Below are positions 32,922 to 40,944 of a DNA stretch of 64,000 bases, in pieces. A program made the position numbers and the translations under genes. A model generated the notes under the pieces. That model did no database searches, was not told where the DNA came from, and saw nothing but the letters and a program-made list of their open reading frames with translations. Origin of the DNA: AP-15 sp963702685 (GTDB lineage Bacteria; Pseudomonadota; Alphaproteobacteria; ATCC43930; CGMCC-115725); assembly GCA_963702685.1 (NCBI GenBank), contig CAVPDQ010000001.1:1-64000 (forward strand), in the 5' to 3' direction. Position 1 is the first letter of the stretch. Each line of letters opens with the position of its first letter.

Positions 32922-32937
32922 TGGCATGAAATATGCT
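32922..32937 (+). promoter_or_regulatory. Sigma-54 (RpoN) promoter of the PEP-CTERM gene
   Basis: TGGCATGAAATATGCT fits the sigma-54 pattern TGGCAC-N5-TTGCW, with the invariant GG (32923-32924) and GC (32935-32936) separated by ten bases. Two mismatches fall outside the invariant dinucleotides. It lies 68 bp upstream of the ATG at 33005, preceded by an AT-rich stretch. Confidence 0.78.
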
Positions 32938-33004
32938 CAACAGCCGATGCAAGCATGCCGCCGGAGGAGCCCGGTGCTGCAAATTCGAGGTTGCGGAGGT
33001 CTTG

Positions 33005-33712
33005 ATGAGCTCGAAAATTACGTCGTTGTTTGCTTCGGCCGCGGTGCTGGCTTTTGCCACCGGCGCCAATGCCAGCATCATTCCGATCGGTTCGTCACTG
33101 ACGTTCGGCGGCACCAACCTGCCGGGTGCGTGCACCAACACCACCTGCTCCGACACCGTGACCTTCGGCTCGACGCCGGTGCTGATCGACGGCGGCGCGC
33201 TCACCCTGTCGGAAACCCAGGTGGCCACGGGCGCGAACGGGGAATGGGACGTGTGGAACTTGTCGACCACCAAGGGCGGCCCGCTGGCCGGCAATACCAG
33301 TGGCAACTGGGCGTTGGTGATGGACTATACGCTGAGCAAGCCGGTGTTTTTCGACGGCGTCGTCAGTCAATGGACGGTCGATGGCACGCCGGTGAGCCCA
33401 CTCGACAATTTCGGCGGGGTCTGCTGCGCGGTCGCGTCGAACCCGAGCCCGATCTCGGGCGAGGCCTATTTCAACGACGGCTTCAGCTCGCCGCTGCCCG
33501 CCGGGGTCGAAGCCAATTGGCAGCAGATCTTTGTCAACCCATACAGTTTCGTTTCGGCCGGCGGGATCGACCCGAGCACGGCAAACGACTTCCACTTCGC
33601 CTTGCATTTCACGCTGCAAAACCCGGTAGCGACGCCCGAGCCGGCCTCGATGCTGCTGCTCGGCAGCGGCCTCCTCGGTTTTGTCGCGGCGCGCCGCCGC
33701 CGGCGCCGGTAA
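33005..33712 (+). CDS. PEP-CTERM sorting domain protein
   Basis: The 235-residue secreted protein has a signal peptide (ITSLFASAAVLAFATGANAS) and a Thr/Ser/Gly-rich body with two cysteine pairs. The C-terminal exosortase signal is TPEPASMLLLGSGLLGFVAA followed by six arginines (PEP motif, membrane helix, basic tail). Exosortase would cleave at PEP and hand the protein to the cell surface or exopolysaccharide. The ATG at 33005 has GGAGG upstream and opens the signal peptide; the longer frame from 32933 lacks one. It sits downstream of a sigma-54 promoter with two upstream boxes. No exosortase gene is in the window. Confidence 0.93.
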   Translation: MSSKITSLFASAAVLAFATGANASIIPIGSSLTFGGTNLPGACTNTTCSDTVTFGSTPVLIDGGALTLSETQVATGANGEWDVWNLSTTKGGPLAGNTSGNWALVMDYTLSKPVFFDGVVSQWTVDGTPVSPLDNFGGVCCAVASNPSPISGEAYFNDGFSSPLPAGVEANWQQIFVNPYSFVSAGGIDPSTANDFHFALHFTLQNPVATPEPASMLLLGSGLLGFVAARRRRRR

Positions 33713-33718
33713 ACGGCC

Positions 33719-34573
33719 TCAGCCGCTGGTGTGCTTGCGGATAAAGGCTTTCATCCGGTCGAGCGCACGGGCGGCATAGGGCGCGTCGGGCTTGCCGGTC
33801 ATAAAGCCGTGGTTGGCGCCCTCGTAGAGCTGCAATTCGGCCTCGCCGCCGGCCTTGCGATAGTCGGCGGCGAATTTGCGCATCAGCTCGACCGGGACCC
33901 ATTCATCGCGGTCGCCGCCAAAGACGAGGGCCGGCGGCAGATGGACTTTTTCGCCGCGCTCCAGCATGCGCGGCGGATTTCCCTCTGCCATCGCCGCCGC
34001 GTCGCCCCAGAAATTGTGGTGGTTTTCCAGGAGCTCGGCATTGCCGGCCTCTTTGGCGAGCTCGTAGCGCAGCAGCGGGTCGAGCACACCCCAGGCCGAG
34101 ATCACATAGGCCGGCCGCGCATCCGTCTGCGGCGCTTCGGCCAGCGGCAAGCCCGCATAGCGCCGGTCGTCGGGCCGCATTGCCGCCAGCAGCACCTGAT
34201 GCCCACCGCTCGACGTGCCAAAGCTGCCGACCCATTCGGCGCGGCTCTTATAGTGGCCGGCCCGCGCCTTGAGCCAGCGCGTCGCCAGATTGATGTCGGC
34301 GAGCGAGGCGGGGTAGGGCGCCTCGGGCGGCATGCGGAAATCGATCGAGGCGACAAGGATGCCGCTCTCGGCCAATGCACGCGCCATGAAATCGTTGTCG
34401 GTGCGGTCCTTGTTGACCCAGGCGCCGCCGTGAATCTGCAACGCTGCCGGGAACGGCCCCGCCCCGCTCGGACGATAAAGGCGCGCCAGCAGGGCACGCC
34501 CGCCTTGGCGCTGGTATTCGACATCCTCGACCGCGACATCGTGGCGGGCAGCGGCTTCGATCGTCATCGACAT
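33719..34573 (-). CDS. Alpha/beta hydrolase (HSL/esterase type)
   Basis: This 284-residue esterase of the hormone-sensitive-lipase-like group has the oxyanion motif LQIHGGAWVNKD (residues about 46-57), nucleophile elbow GTSSGGHQV, acid GGDRDEWVP, and catalytic histidine in GANHGFMTGKP near the C-terminus. It has no signal peptide, so it is cytoplasmic. The substrate is likely a short-chain ester or carbamate. The ATG at 34573 has GGAGTGAAG just upstream; the longer frame from 34636 is not favoured. It is last in a minus-strand run starting with the heparinase-like gene. Confidence 0.9.
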   Translation of the reverse strand: MSMTIEAAARHDVAVEDVEYQRQGGRALLARLYRPSGAGPFPAALQIHGGAWVNKDRTDNDFMARALAESGILVASIDFRMPPEAPYPASLADINLATRWLKARAGHYKSRAEWVGSFGTSSGGHQVLLAAMRPDDRRYAGLPLAEAPQTDARPAYVISAWGVLDPLLRYELAKEAGNAELLENHHNFWGDAAAMAEGNPPRMLERGEKVHLPPALVFGGDRDEWVPVELMRKFAADYRKAGGEAELQLYEGANHGFMTGKPDAPYAARALDRMKAFIRKHTSG

Positions 34574-34642
34574 TTCTTCACTCCGCGAATTGTCGTTGCG
34601 CCATCCTAGCCGATCGCGCCGGGCGGGCGCGCGCAATTCGAC

Positions 34643-35833
34643 TTACGAGGCGCGCAGCCGTTCGAGCGCCATCGGCACCATCGGCTGCGCCGGGTCGAGG
34701 CGCGCCAGCCCGGCTTCGAGCCGCGCCTTCAACACCGGTGCGTCGGCAAAATCGCGGTCGGTCCAGAATCGCTTCTTCGGATCGAAAAAGCCGACCGTGT
34801 CGAGAAACGCGACCGTGAAATAATAGCTTTCCGGCAACAACTCCGAGGCCGCCCGCAAAACAATCGTGCCGTCGCCGCCGAGCGCTCGGCCGAGGCACCA
34901 CTCGGTGAGGCGCAGGAGCTCGTCCTGCGCCTGCCGGCGTTGCGCCGCACCGATTTTGGCCCAGCCGAGCCGGAACAGAACCGCGACATCGTAGTTGTTG
35001 TGCGCGGTCATGCCGGCCGCGTCGAGCCAGCCGTTCGGATAGCGATCGGCGCGGATTCGGATCAGCGTATCGACGAGCTGCGGCCAGTAGCCGATGGCGC
35101 CGTCGAGATAGCGCGCCATGTGAAAGGTCATGCTGAGATCGGCGGTGCGAAAATGTCTTCCGTCGAGCTCGTAGCCGGCGCCGAAAAACCCGGTCGCGGG
35201 ATCCTGCCAGTCGGCGATAAAACCGCGGATCGCGGGTTCGAGCTCGGGATGCCACGGATAGCCGACCGGCCGGCGCTGCAAGATCAGCCGCACCAGATTG
35301 GCGGTGGCAAAATTCAGCTCCTTGCGGTGATCGACACCATCCTGGTCGAGGCGCGAAACCAGAAGGCTGTCGAGATAGCCGAGCAGCCGGTCGGGATCGT
35401 TGATCCGGTCGAGCAGGTGCTGCGGCGTGCCGCCGGCTTTGGCATCGGCCGCCAGCCAATGATCGACCGAGGCGTCGAGCTGGAGAAACCACACCTCGGT
35501 GCCGATGCCGAAGCTGCCGTCCGGATCCGGGATCGATGCGCTCGGCAGCGCTGGGAGCGCGGCAGCCCGGCCGATACGGTCGAGCGCACGCTCGGCGGCG
35601 GCGAGGTCGGCGGTATATTCAAAGCGCCAGCGCAGCTCGGTCAGCGCCTGACGCAAATAGGCGGTATCGCGCCCGCTCGCCTCGTCGTCGTCGAGCCGTC
35701 TTTCGAGCACGCGCAGTTGCGGCAGGGCCGCGCGATAGCGCTCGGCCAGCGCCGGAAACCGGGCGGCGATCTCGCGTTGCGCGCTCCACCCGACGGGCGC
35801 CGGGAGGAAGCGGCGTGCGTCTCTCCGGCGCAT
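34643..35833 (-). CDS. Conserved protein of unknown function, (alpha/alpha)-barrel-like
   Basis: The 396-residue soluble protein has no signal peptide and no motif I can name. It is rich in helices with regularly spaced Trp/Tyr/Phe and short acidic loops, for example WLAADAKAGGTPQHLLDR, DHRKELNFATANLVRLIL, GYPWHPELEPAIRGFIADW and NNYDVAVLFRLGWAKIG. This pattern is seen in helical toroid (six-hairpin) carbohydrate-active proteins. It begins 10 bp after the Bcr/CflA exporter ends, so the two are cotranscribed, downstream of a heparinase-like gene. A role in handling an oligosaccharide is inference only. Confidence 0.75.
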   Translation of the reverse strand: MRRRDARRFLPAPVGWSAQREIAARFPALAERYRAALPQLRVLERRLDDDEASGRDTAYLRQALTELRWRFEYTADLAAAERALDRIGRAAALPALPSASIPDPDGSFGIGTEVWFLQLDASVDHWLAADAKAGGTPQHLLDRINDPDRLLGYLDSLLVSRLDQDGVDHRKELNFATANLVRLILQRRPVGYPWHPELEPAIRGFIADWQDPATGFFGAGYELDGRHFRTADLSMTFHMARYLDGAIGYWPQLVDTLIRIRADRYPNGWLDAAGMTAHNNYDVAVLFRLGWAKIGAAQRRQAQDELLRLTEWCLGRALGGDGTIVLRAASELLPESYYFTVAFLDTVGFFDPKKRFWTDRDFADAPVLKARLEAGLARLDPAQPMVPMALERLRAS

Positions 35834-35843
35834 CGAGCCCTCC

Positions 35844-37082
35844 TCAGACGGGAGCGCCGATATCGGCTTTCCCCGGACGCGGCGCCGGCTCGATCAGCGA
35901 TCCGAAGGCGCTGACCGCGAACAGGCCGGCGGCGGCGGTGACGACCGCGAGCACCAGGGGGCTGCGAGCCGGGCCGAGCGCGAGCGCGGCGGTCGCCGTG
36001 GCGGCGCCGGTCATCTGAAGAAAGCTGGCGAGGCCGGAGGCGGCGCCGATATTTGCCGAGCTGACGCCGAGGCTGCCGGCGACCGCGTTCGGCGTGATCA
36101 GCCCGCTGGCGCAGCAGATGAAAACCATCGGGCCGACCACGGTGTAGGGCCCCGCGACATGGAGCAGCGCCAGCGCGATCATCACCGCGCCGGCAGGAAC
36201 CAGCACGATGCTGCCGATCACGATCAGGCTGTCGATGCCGAGGCGGCGGGTCAGCCGGTTGGATAAAAAGCTGCCGGCGAGAAACCCGATCGGCGGCAGC
36301 GCGGCGTAGAAGCCATATGCCTCGGGGCTGATGCCAAACCCGCCGATCAAGACCGATGGCGCGCCGGCGGTAAAGATATGAAACCCGGCATGGGCGCCGG
36401 TGGCGGCGAGCGCATAAGCCATAAAGCGCCGGGTCCCGGCCAGCTGGCGGTAGGTCGCCAGCATGTTGCCCGCGATCTTCGCTGCGGTCTGTCGCGCGGC
36501 GGCTGCGATCGTGTGCGTTTCCGGCACATAGAGGATCGCCAGCGTCGTCGCGGCGGCGGCATAGAGCGCGACCGCGGCAAAGTTTGCGCGCCAGCCGATC
36601 CATGCCTGGAGATAGCCGCCCGGGATCGGCGCGAAAGACTGAACCAGGGTCGCCGCGATGGCGAGAGCGGCGATGACCTGGGCGGCACCGTCGCGCCCGT
36701 AAAGATCGCGAATCGTCGCGCGGCCGACGACCATGCCGGCGCAGGCGCCGATCCCTTGCGCGATGCGCGCGGCGATCAGAAAGCCGATGGTCGGGCTCGC
36801 GGCGCAGGCGAGGCTGGCGAGCGTGCTCAAGGCCATGCCGAAAATCATTGTGCGCCGCCGGCCATAACGGTCGGACAACGGGCCGAGCGCCAGCATCCCG
36901 ATGGCGAAGGCCAGCAGATACCCGACAAAAGTGAGCTGCACGCGAGCGACGGTCGTGCCGAGCCCATGGACGATGGCCGGTATCGAAGGAACATAGATGG
37001 TCGACGCCAGCATCCCGAGCGTTGCCGCCGCCAGCACGCTCACCAGCACCCCCGGCCGGCGCGCAACTGTCGGTTCAGGCAT
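35844..37082 (-). CDS. Bcr/CflA-type MFS multidrug exporter
   Basis: This 412-residue exporter has twelve membrane helices. It opens with LGMLASTIYVPSIPAIVHGL (the Bcr/CflA TM1 signature), motif A GPLSDRYGRRRTMI between helices 2 and 3, RIAQGIGACAGMVVGRATIRD in helix 4, and the helix-5 motif-C region IPGGYLQAWIGWRANF. Relatives export drugs, sulfonamides or siderophores by proton antiport. It lies 58 bp downstream of the heparinase-like gene and 10 bp before the next gene, so it belongs to that operon. Substrate unknown. Confidence 0.93.
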   Translation of the reverse strand: MPEPTVARRPGVLVSVLAAATLGMLASTIYVPSIPAIVHGLGTTVARVQLTFVGYLLAFAIGMLALGPLSDRYGRRRTMIFGMALSTLASLACAASPTIGFLIAARIAQGIGACAGMVVGRATIRDLYGRDGAAQVIAALAIAATLVQSFAPIPGGYLQAWIGWRANFAAVALYAAAATTLAILYVPETHTIAAAARQTAAKIAGNMLATYRQLAGTRRFMAYALAATGAHAGFHIFTAGAPSVLIGGFGISPEAYGFYAALPPIGFLAGSFLSNRLTRRLGIDSLIVIGSIVLVPAGAVMIALALLHVAGPYTVVGPMVFICCASGLITPNAVAGSLGVSSANIGAASGLASFLQMTGAATATAALALGPARSPLVLAVVTAAAGLFAVSAFGSLIEPAPRPGKADIGAPV

Positions 37083-37140
37083 CTGATCCGTACCCTCGGC
37101 AGCGGTATCCGATCATAGCCTCCTTCCTATTTCGGCAACC

Positions 37141-39192
37141 TTACAGAGGCAGATCGCGCGAACGCGTCGCGCGGCCAAGGCTGACGATCGCGCCCGGTCG
37201 GATCTCGCGCCCGGTCGGATCTCGGGCCAGCCAATGATCGAGCGGCAGCACCGGCGGCGCGCGGCCCTCGCGGCCGCACCAATCGGGCAGCAGCAAAACG
37301 GCCAAGCGCCGCGCCCCTTTGGGCCAGGCGATCTGGAGCCGCCGGATCGGTGCGCCCGACGCGCGCTCCTTTAGGGTGTGGTCACGGCGCGGCAATTCGG
37401 CAACCCGAAGGGTTTTGGGCGTCGCTGCCGAGCGGCCGTGCAATTGGCGCACATCGGCGATCGGGAACGCGTTCGGCGCCGGCGGCCGGGCCAGCTCGAA
37501 GCAGGCATCGGCCGGCTCCAGAATTCGCGCGACAAAACGATCCTCGCCGCTGCGCAGATGCGCGGTTGCGCCGGAGACCGCCATCGGTTCGGCGCTGAAA
37601 TGCATCGTCCACAGGATCTTGCCGGCGACTGCCGGGTCGACCTCGTCCTCGATCAGCACCTGCCGGCCGAAGAGCGCGGCACCCCGTCGAATCGTTCCGG
37701 GCGGCTTGCCATAGGCGGCCGAGAGATCGAAGACGACCCATTTGCGCGCCGCCTCGACACCGCTGCCGAGAATTCGCGCGCGCACATCCGGCACCTGGTT
37801 GCGCCCGTCGATGACGAGCGTGTTGTGGCCCGCGGTCCCCGCCCGATAGTAGCGCCATCGGCGCCCCGATCGACCGTTGGCGCCGTGGTCGAAATAGCCG
37901 GGCAAATCGTAATCGTCGGCGCCGAGATCGACGACCCAGCGGCACCGGGCACCGTCGACGACAAAGGTCCCGGCATCGGCCTGGGCGTGCAGCAGGGCAG
38001 TTTGCAAACGCCCGGTCGGGGGCCATTCGGGGCCGGCGACGTTGCCGCCCTTGATCGCCAGAAACACCGGGCGCGCCCGTCGGTGGCGGCGCCAGGTGTT
38101 GCGAAAGCAGGCGAGGTCGAGGCCGCGAAACACCTTTCCGGTCGGCAGGTCGAGCGTCGCCGGCGCCGCCCGCGCGCAAATCGGCCAAATCAACCGCAGC
38201 GGCAGATGCCAGCCGTCATAATCGCCGAGCAGCCAACCGTCGATCGGCCGCCGAAAGCGATGGGCGAGCCAGATCAGCGGCGAAACATCAAAATGCCGCT
38301 CGGAATCGGCAAAATCGAAGGCGGCGCCGAACGGGCCCGCCGCGTGGAGCGCGAAATCGCCGGTCTGGGCCACGCCCGGCCGGTCGGCGAGACCAAAGCT
38401 GGTGCCGAGCGTGCTCTCGAGCGCGGCGACCATCAAGCCGGCGTAGCGGGCCGCCAACGACCAATAGCTCAAGCCTTCCGCCCAGGCCCCGTCCGGAGCG
38501 AACGCGGCAAAGGCGTTCCACGCCGAGGCGAGGCTTGCTTGCAGAAGCTCCAAGGAAAGCTCGCGACAGTGCTGCAGCATGACGAGCGCAGCAATCGCGA
38601 TGCCCGCGCTCGACACCACCGCGCAATTGTCGCGCCGCGCCGGCCAATCGACCGATCGATCGCGATACGCGGCCGCTGCCGGCTCGAGCGCGTTGCGCAC
38701 CATCGCTTGCTCGATCGCCTGCCGTTCCGCCGGCGACAGCAAATGGTAAAGCCAATCATAGGCGAGGGCGACCGCGACGGCGATTTCGGCGCAATCGAGA
38801 AACGACCGGATGACGGGCCGCTCCTTCCAGGTCGCCGCCGCAGCAAATTCCAGCAGCACCGTCCGGCTGGCCGCCAATCCCCACTCACGCCGCGCATCGT
38901 CGGCTGTCAGCGCGACAAAGGAAGTGGTGACCAGACGCCGGGCGCGCGCTTTGATCTCCGCCCGCGACGCGCGCCCTCCGTTCGCCGGCGCAGCGCTCAG
39001 CAGAGATTTTTCGAAGCGGGATTGAAGCTTGGTGCTGCTTCTCGCGGTGCGCCGTATTCGCGCCAGCGCGTCGGCCCGAAACAGCAGGTAGGGGTGAGGT
39101 GCTGCAAACTCCGCGGCGGCGATCCCGACGAGGCTGCGGTCGGGACCGGTGGCCTCGTGCCGTGACGGCGACAGCGCGTTGTCAAATGGCAA
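37141..39192 (-). CDS. Heparinase II/III-like polysaccharide lyase family protein
   Basis: The 683-residue protein has an N-terminal (alpha/alpha) toroid (about residues 30-340), with PHPYLLFRADALARIR and AYDWLYHLLSPAERQAIEQA. A C-terminal beta-sandwich (about 390-650) carries the heparinase II/III motif AGTFVVDGARCRWVVDLGAD and GTAGHNTLVIDGRNQVP, whose His is a conserved active-site candidate. No export signal is evident, but the start is uncertain: a TTG at 39192 is the only usable codon after an upstream stop at 39232. Such lyases degrade uronic-acid glycans. It is the first gene of the run down to 33719. Confidence 0.83.
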   Translation of the reverse strand: MPFDNALSPSRHEATGPDRSLVGIAAAEFAAPHPYLLFRADALARIRRTARSSTKLQSRFEKSLLSAAPANGGRASRAEIKARARRLVTTSFVALTADDARREWGLAASRTVLLEFAAAATWKERPVIRSFLDCAEIAVAVALAYDWLYHLLSPAERQAIEQAMVRNALEPAAAAYRDRSVDWPARRDNCAVVSSAGIAIAALVMLQHCRELSLELLQASLASAWNAFAAFAPDGAWAEGLSYWSLAARYAGLMVAALESTLGTSFGLADRPGVAQTGDFALHAAGPFGAAFDFADSERHFDVSPLIWLAHRFRRPIDGWLLGDYDGWHLPLRLIWPICARAAPATLDLPTGKVFRGLDLACFRNTWRRHRRARPVFLAIKGGNVAGPEWPPTGRLQTALLHAQADAGTFVVDGARCRWVVDLGADDYDLPGYFDHGANGRSGRRWRYYRAGTAGHNTLVIDGRNQVPDVRARILGSGVEAARKWVVFDLSAAYGKPPGTIRRGAALFGRQVLIEDEVDPAVAGKILWTMHFSAEPMAVSGATAHLRSGEDRFVARILEPADACFELARPPAPNAFPIADVRQLHGRSAATPKTLRVAELPRRDHTLKERASGAPIRRLQIAWPKGARRLAVLLLPDWCGREGRAPPVLPLDHWLARDPTGREIRPGAIVSLGRATRSRDLPL

Positions 39193-39316
39193 AACCGCAA
39201 TCCCCGCGAGGCGGCGCAGCAGACGCCGTCGCTACAAGCATGTTCCCCGGCGCGTAGCACAGGTATGCCGGATCAACTTTTAAGAGAGTGTTTCCTACCT
39301 CGTTCTGCCGGTTTGC

Positions 39317-40528
39317 TCAAGCCTGCGCCAGCAGCTGGGCGAGAAAATCATCCTTCCAGCCGGCCAGGTTGAACTTGCCGCGCAGCGACACCTTCGAGCG
39401 GTCCGTATGCATCAGGTTGAGCGCCATGTGACGCAGGATCGCAAGGTTGTAGGGGCTGTTGTCCATCCGGCTTCTGACCTGATCCTCGTTCATGACGACG
39501 TTGAGAACCCAGTGCAAGCGGTTCTCGACCCCCCAATGCGCACGAACCGTCTCTCCCAAGCGTTGCGGGGAGAGCCGCGCGCTGAGCAGATAATAGGCGG
39601 TCTCGGTGGAGGTTCTAGGGCCGCTGCAAGATGTGGTCATGCGGTTTCTGACGACGCGGCCGACAGCCGCCAGGCTCGGCCATTGATAACGCGCCTGGAG
39701 CCGATCGATATCGGTCGAAACCAGGCTGCTGCGCAGCTCGACCCGCCCGTGGTCCTCGGTCGTCGTCGAATGCCCCTGCGCTGCCGCGTGCCGCGGATCC
39801 TCGAAAAACCGCCGAACATCGGCGTGGAAGGCGCCGTGGTTGCCCTTTAGCGCCAGCACGTAGTTGCCGCCCTGGCCAGTGATCTGCCGCGCGATGTCAC
39901 GTTGACAATTGAGCGCGTCGGCGGTCACGGTGGCGCCCTTCAGGGACAGCATTTGCAGCAGCTTGGCGACCGCCGAGGTTTCGTTCGCCCGGTTGGTGGC
40001 GATCTGGGCCAATACGAGCCGCTTGTCGCAGCACCAGGCGCTGACCATCATCAATGCGGAGCGCGCGGTGGTCGGGTTGAACGACCGGCGCAGCACCTTG
40101 CCGTCGATCGCGATCACGCCGCCGCAGGTATCGCCAAAACGCGCCATAAACTTTTGAAAGCACGCCCGGAACTGGTCCGGGTCGAGATGGCGAAAGACGC
40201 GGCTGAAGGTGTCGTGGCTCGGCACGCCGTGCTTCAGCTCGAGGAAGCTGCCGAGAAACTCCTGCTTGGCTTCGGCGAAGACCGCCATATCGACGGCGGT
40301 CTGCCCGCCGGACAGCACCGCGCACAGCGCAATCGTCAGGACCTCCAAAAGATCGTGGCGCAGCGCATTGCCCCCGCGCGGGTCTTTCAGCTCGGCAAAG
40401 CAGTCGCCAAAGCCGGTAATTGCCGGTTCGGGGCGACGCCGCACCGGGGTGCGCCGATGGTTGTAAAGTCGTCCGTTCGGGAACGGCTCGCGCGGCGATG
40501 AACTCACTCTCATGGCGATTTCCATCAT
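39317..40528 (-). mobile_element. ISAs1-family transposase, full length
   Basis: The intact 403-residue DDE transposase of the ISAs1 (DDE_Tnp_ISAS1) family has an N-terminal domain with FAELKDPRGGNALRHDLLEV and HDTFSRVFRHLDPDQF. The catalytic core has first Asp in VIAIDGKVLRRS, second in TVTADALNCQ, and the C-terminal Glu in HWGVENRLHWVLNVVMNED. The ATG at 40528 is the first of three near the start. I looked for terminal inverted repeats on both sides and could not define the element ends, so only the gene is marked. The flank at 40529-40944 is richer in A+T than the rest of the window. Confidence 0.9.
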
Positions 40529-40944
40529 TGTGTTTTATCCTGATAGGCGAACGATCGACCTGAACCTGTCAATGCAGCGTCGACAGGTTCGTCAAACATA
40601 CGTCAAATTATACATATCTAGATTTCGCGGATCCGAGCTGAATATCAAGTCAGTCAAGGCTTGCCAGGCGATCTGCGAAACTGGTTACTCGAAATGATTT
40701 GAGCCAGTCGAGACCACGTTGCTCGCGAGGCGATCTGCGCGACGCGGGCTTGTGCGGCGGCGATGCTCGGTGGCCGCAGCGAGAAAAACTTGCGGGCGGA
40801 AACCATTCATGAATAGTTACCCGTGAAGATCGCGATTGACGCTGGTGAGGACGAGTTTTTGACGCAACCCGAGATAGATTAATTCGAAAGGATGGCACTG
40901 TAGGGCGATGTTTCGCCCAGGATCGGTGCAGCGGGGCGAACCTT
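40529..40944. other. 416-bp AT-richer gap beside the ISAs1 transposase
   Basis: No gene is supported. It contains a perfect 9-bp inverted repeat GAACCTGTC-N11-GACAGGTTC (40562-40590), an AATTATACATATCTAGAT stretch (about 40604-40622) and an ATTCATGAAT palindrome near 40807. It should hold the IS end and the promoter of the QueC-like gene. Confidence 0.5.

Noticed and set aside
39193..40700. Terminal inverted repeats and target duplication of the ISAs1 element
   Set aside because: I compared both flanks by eye and found no convincing matching ends, so no element boundaries are claimed.
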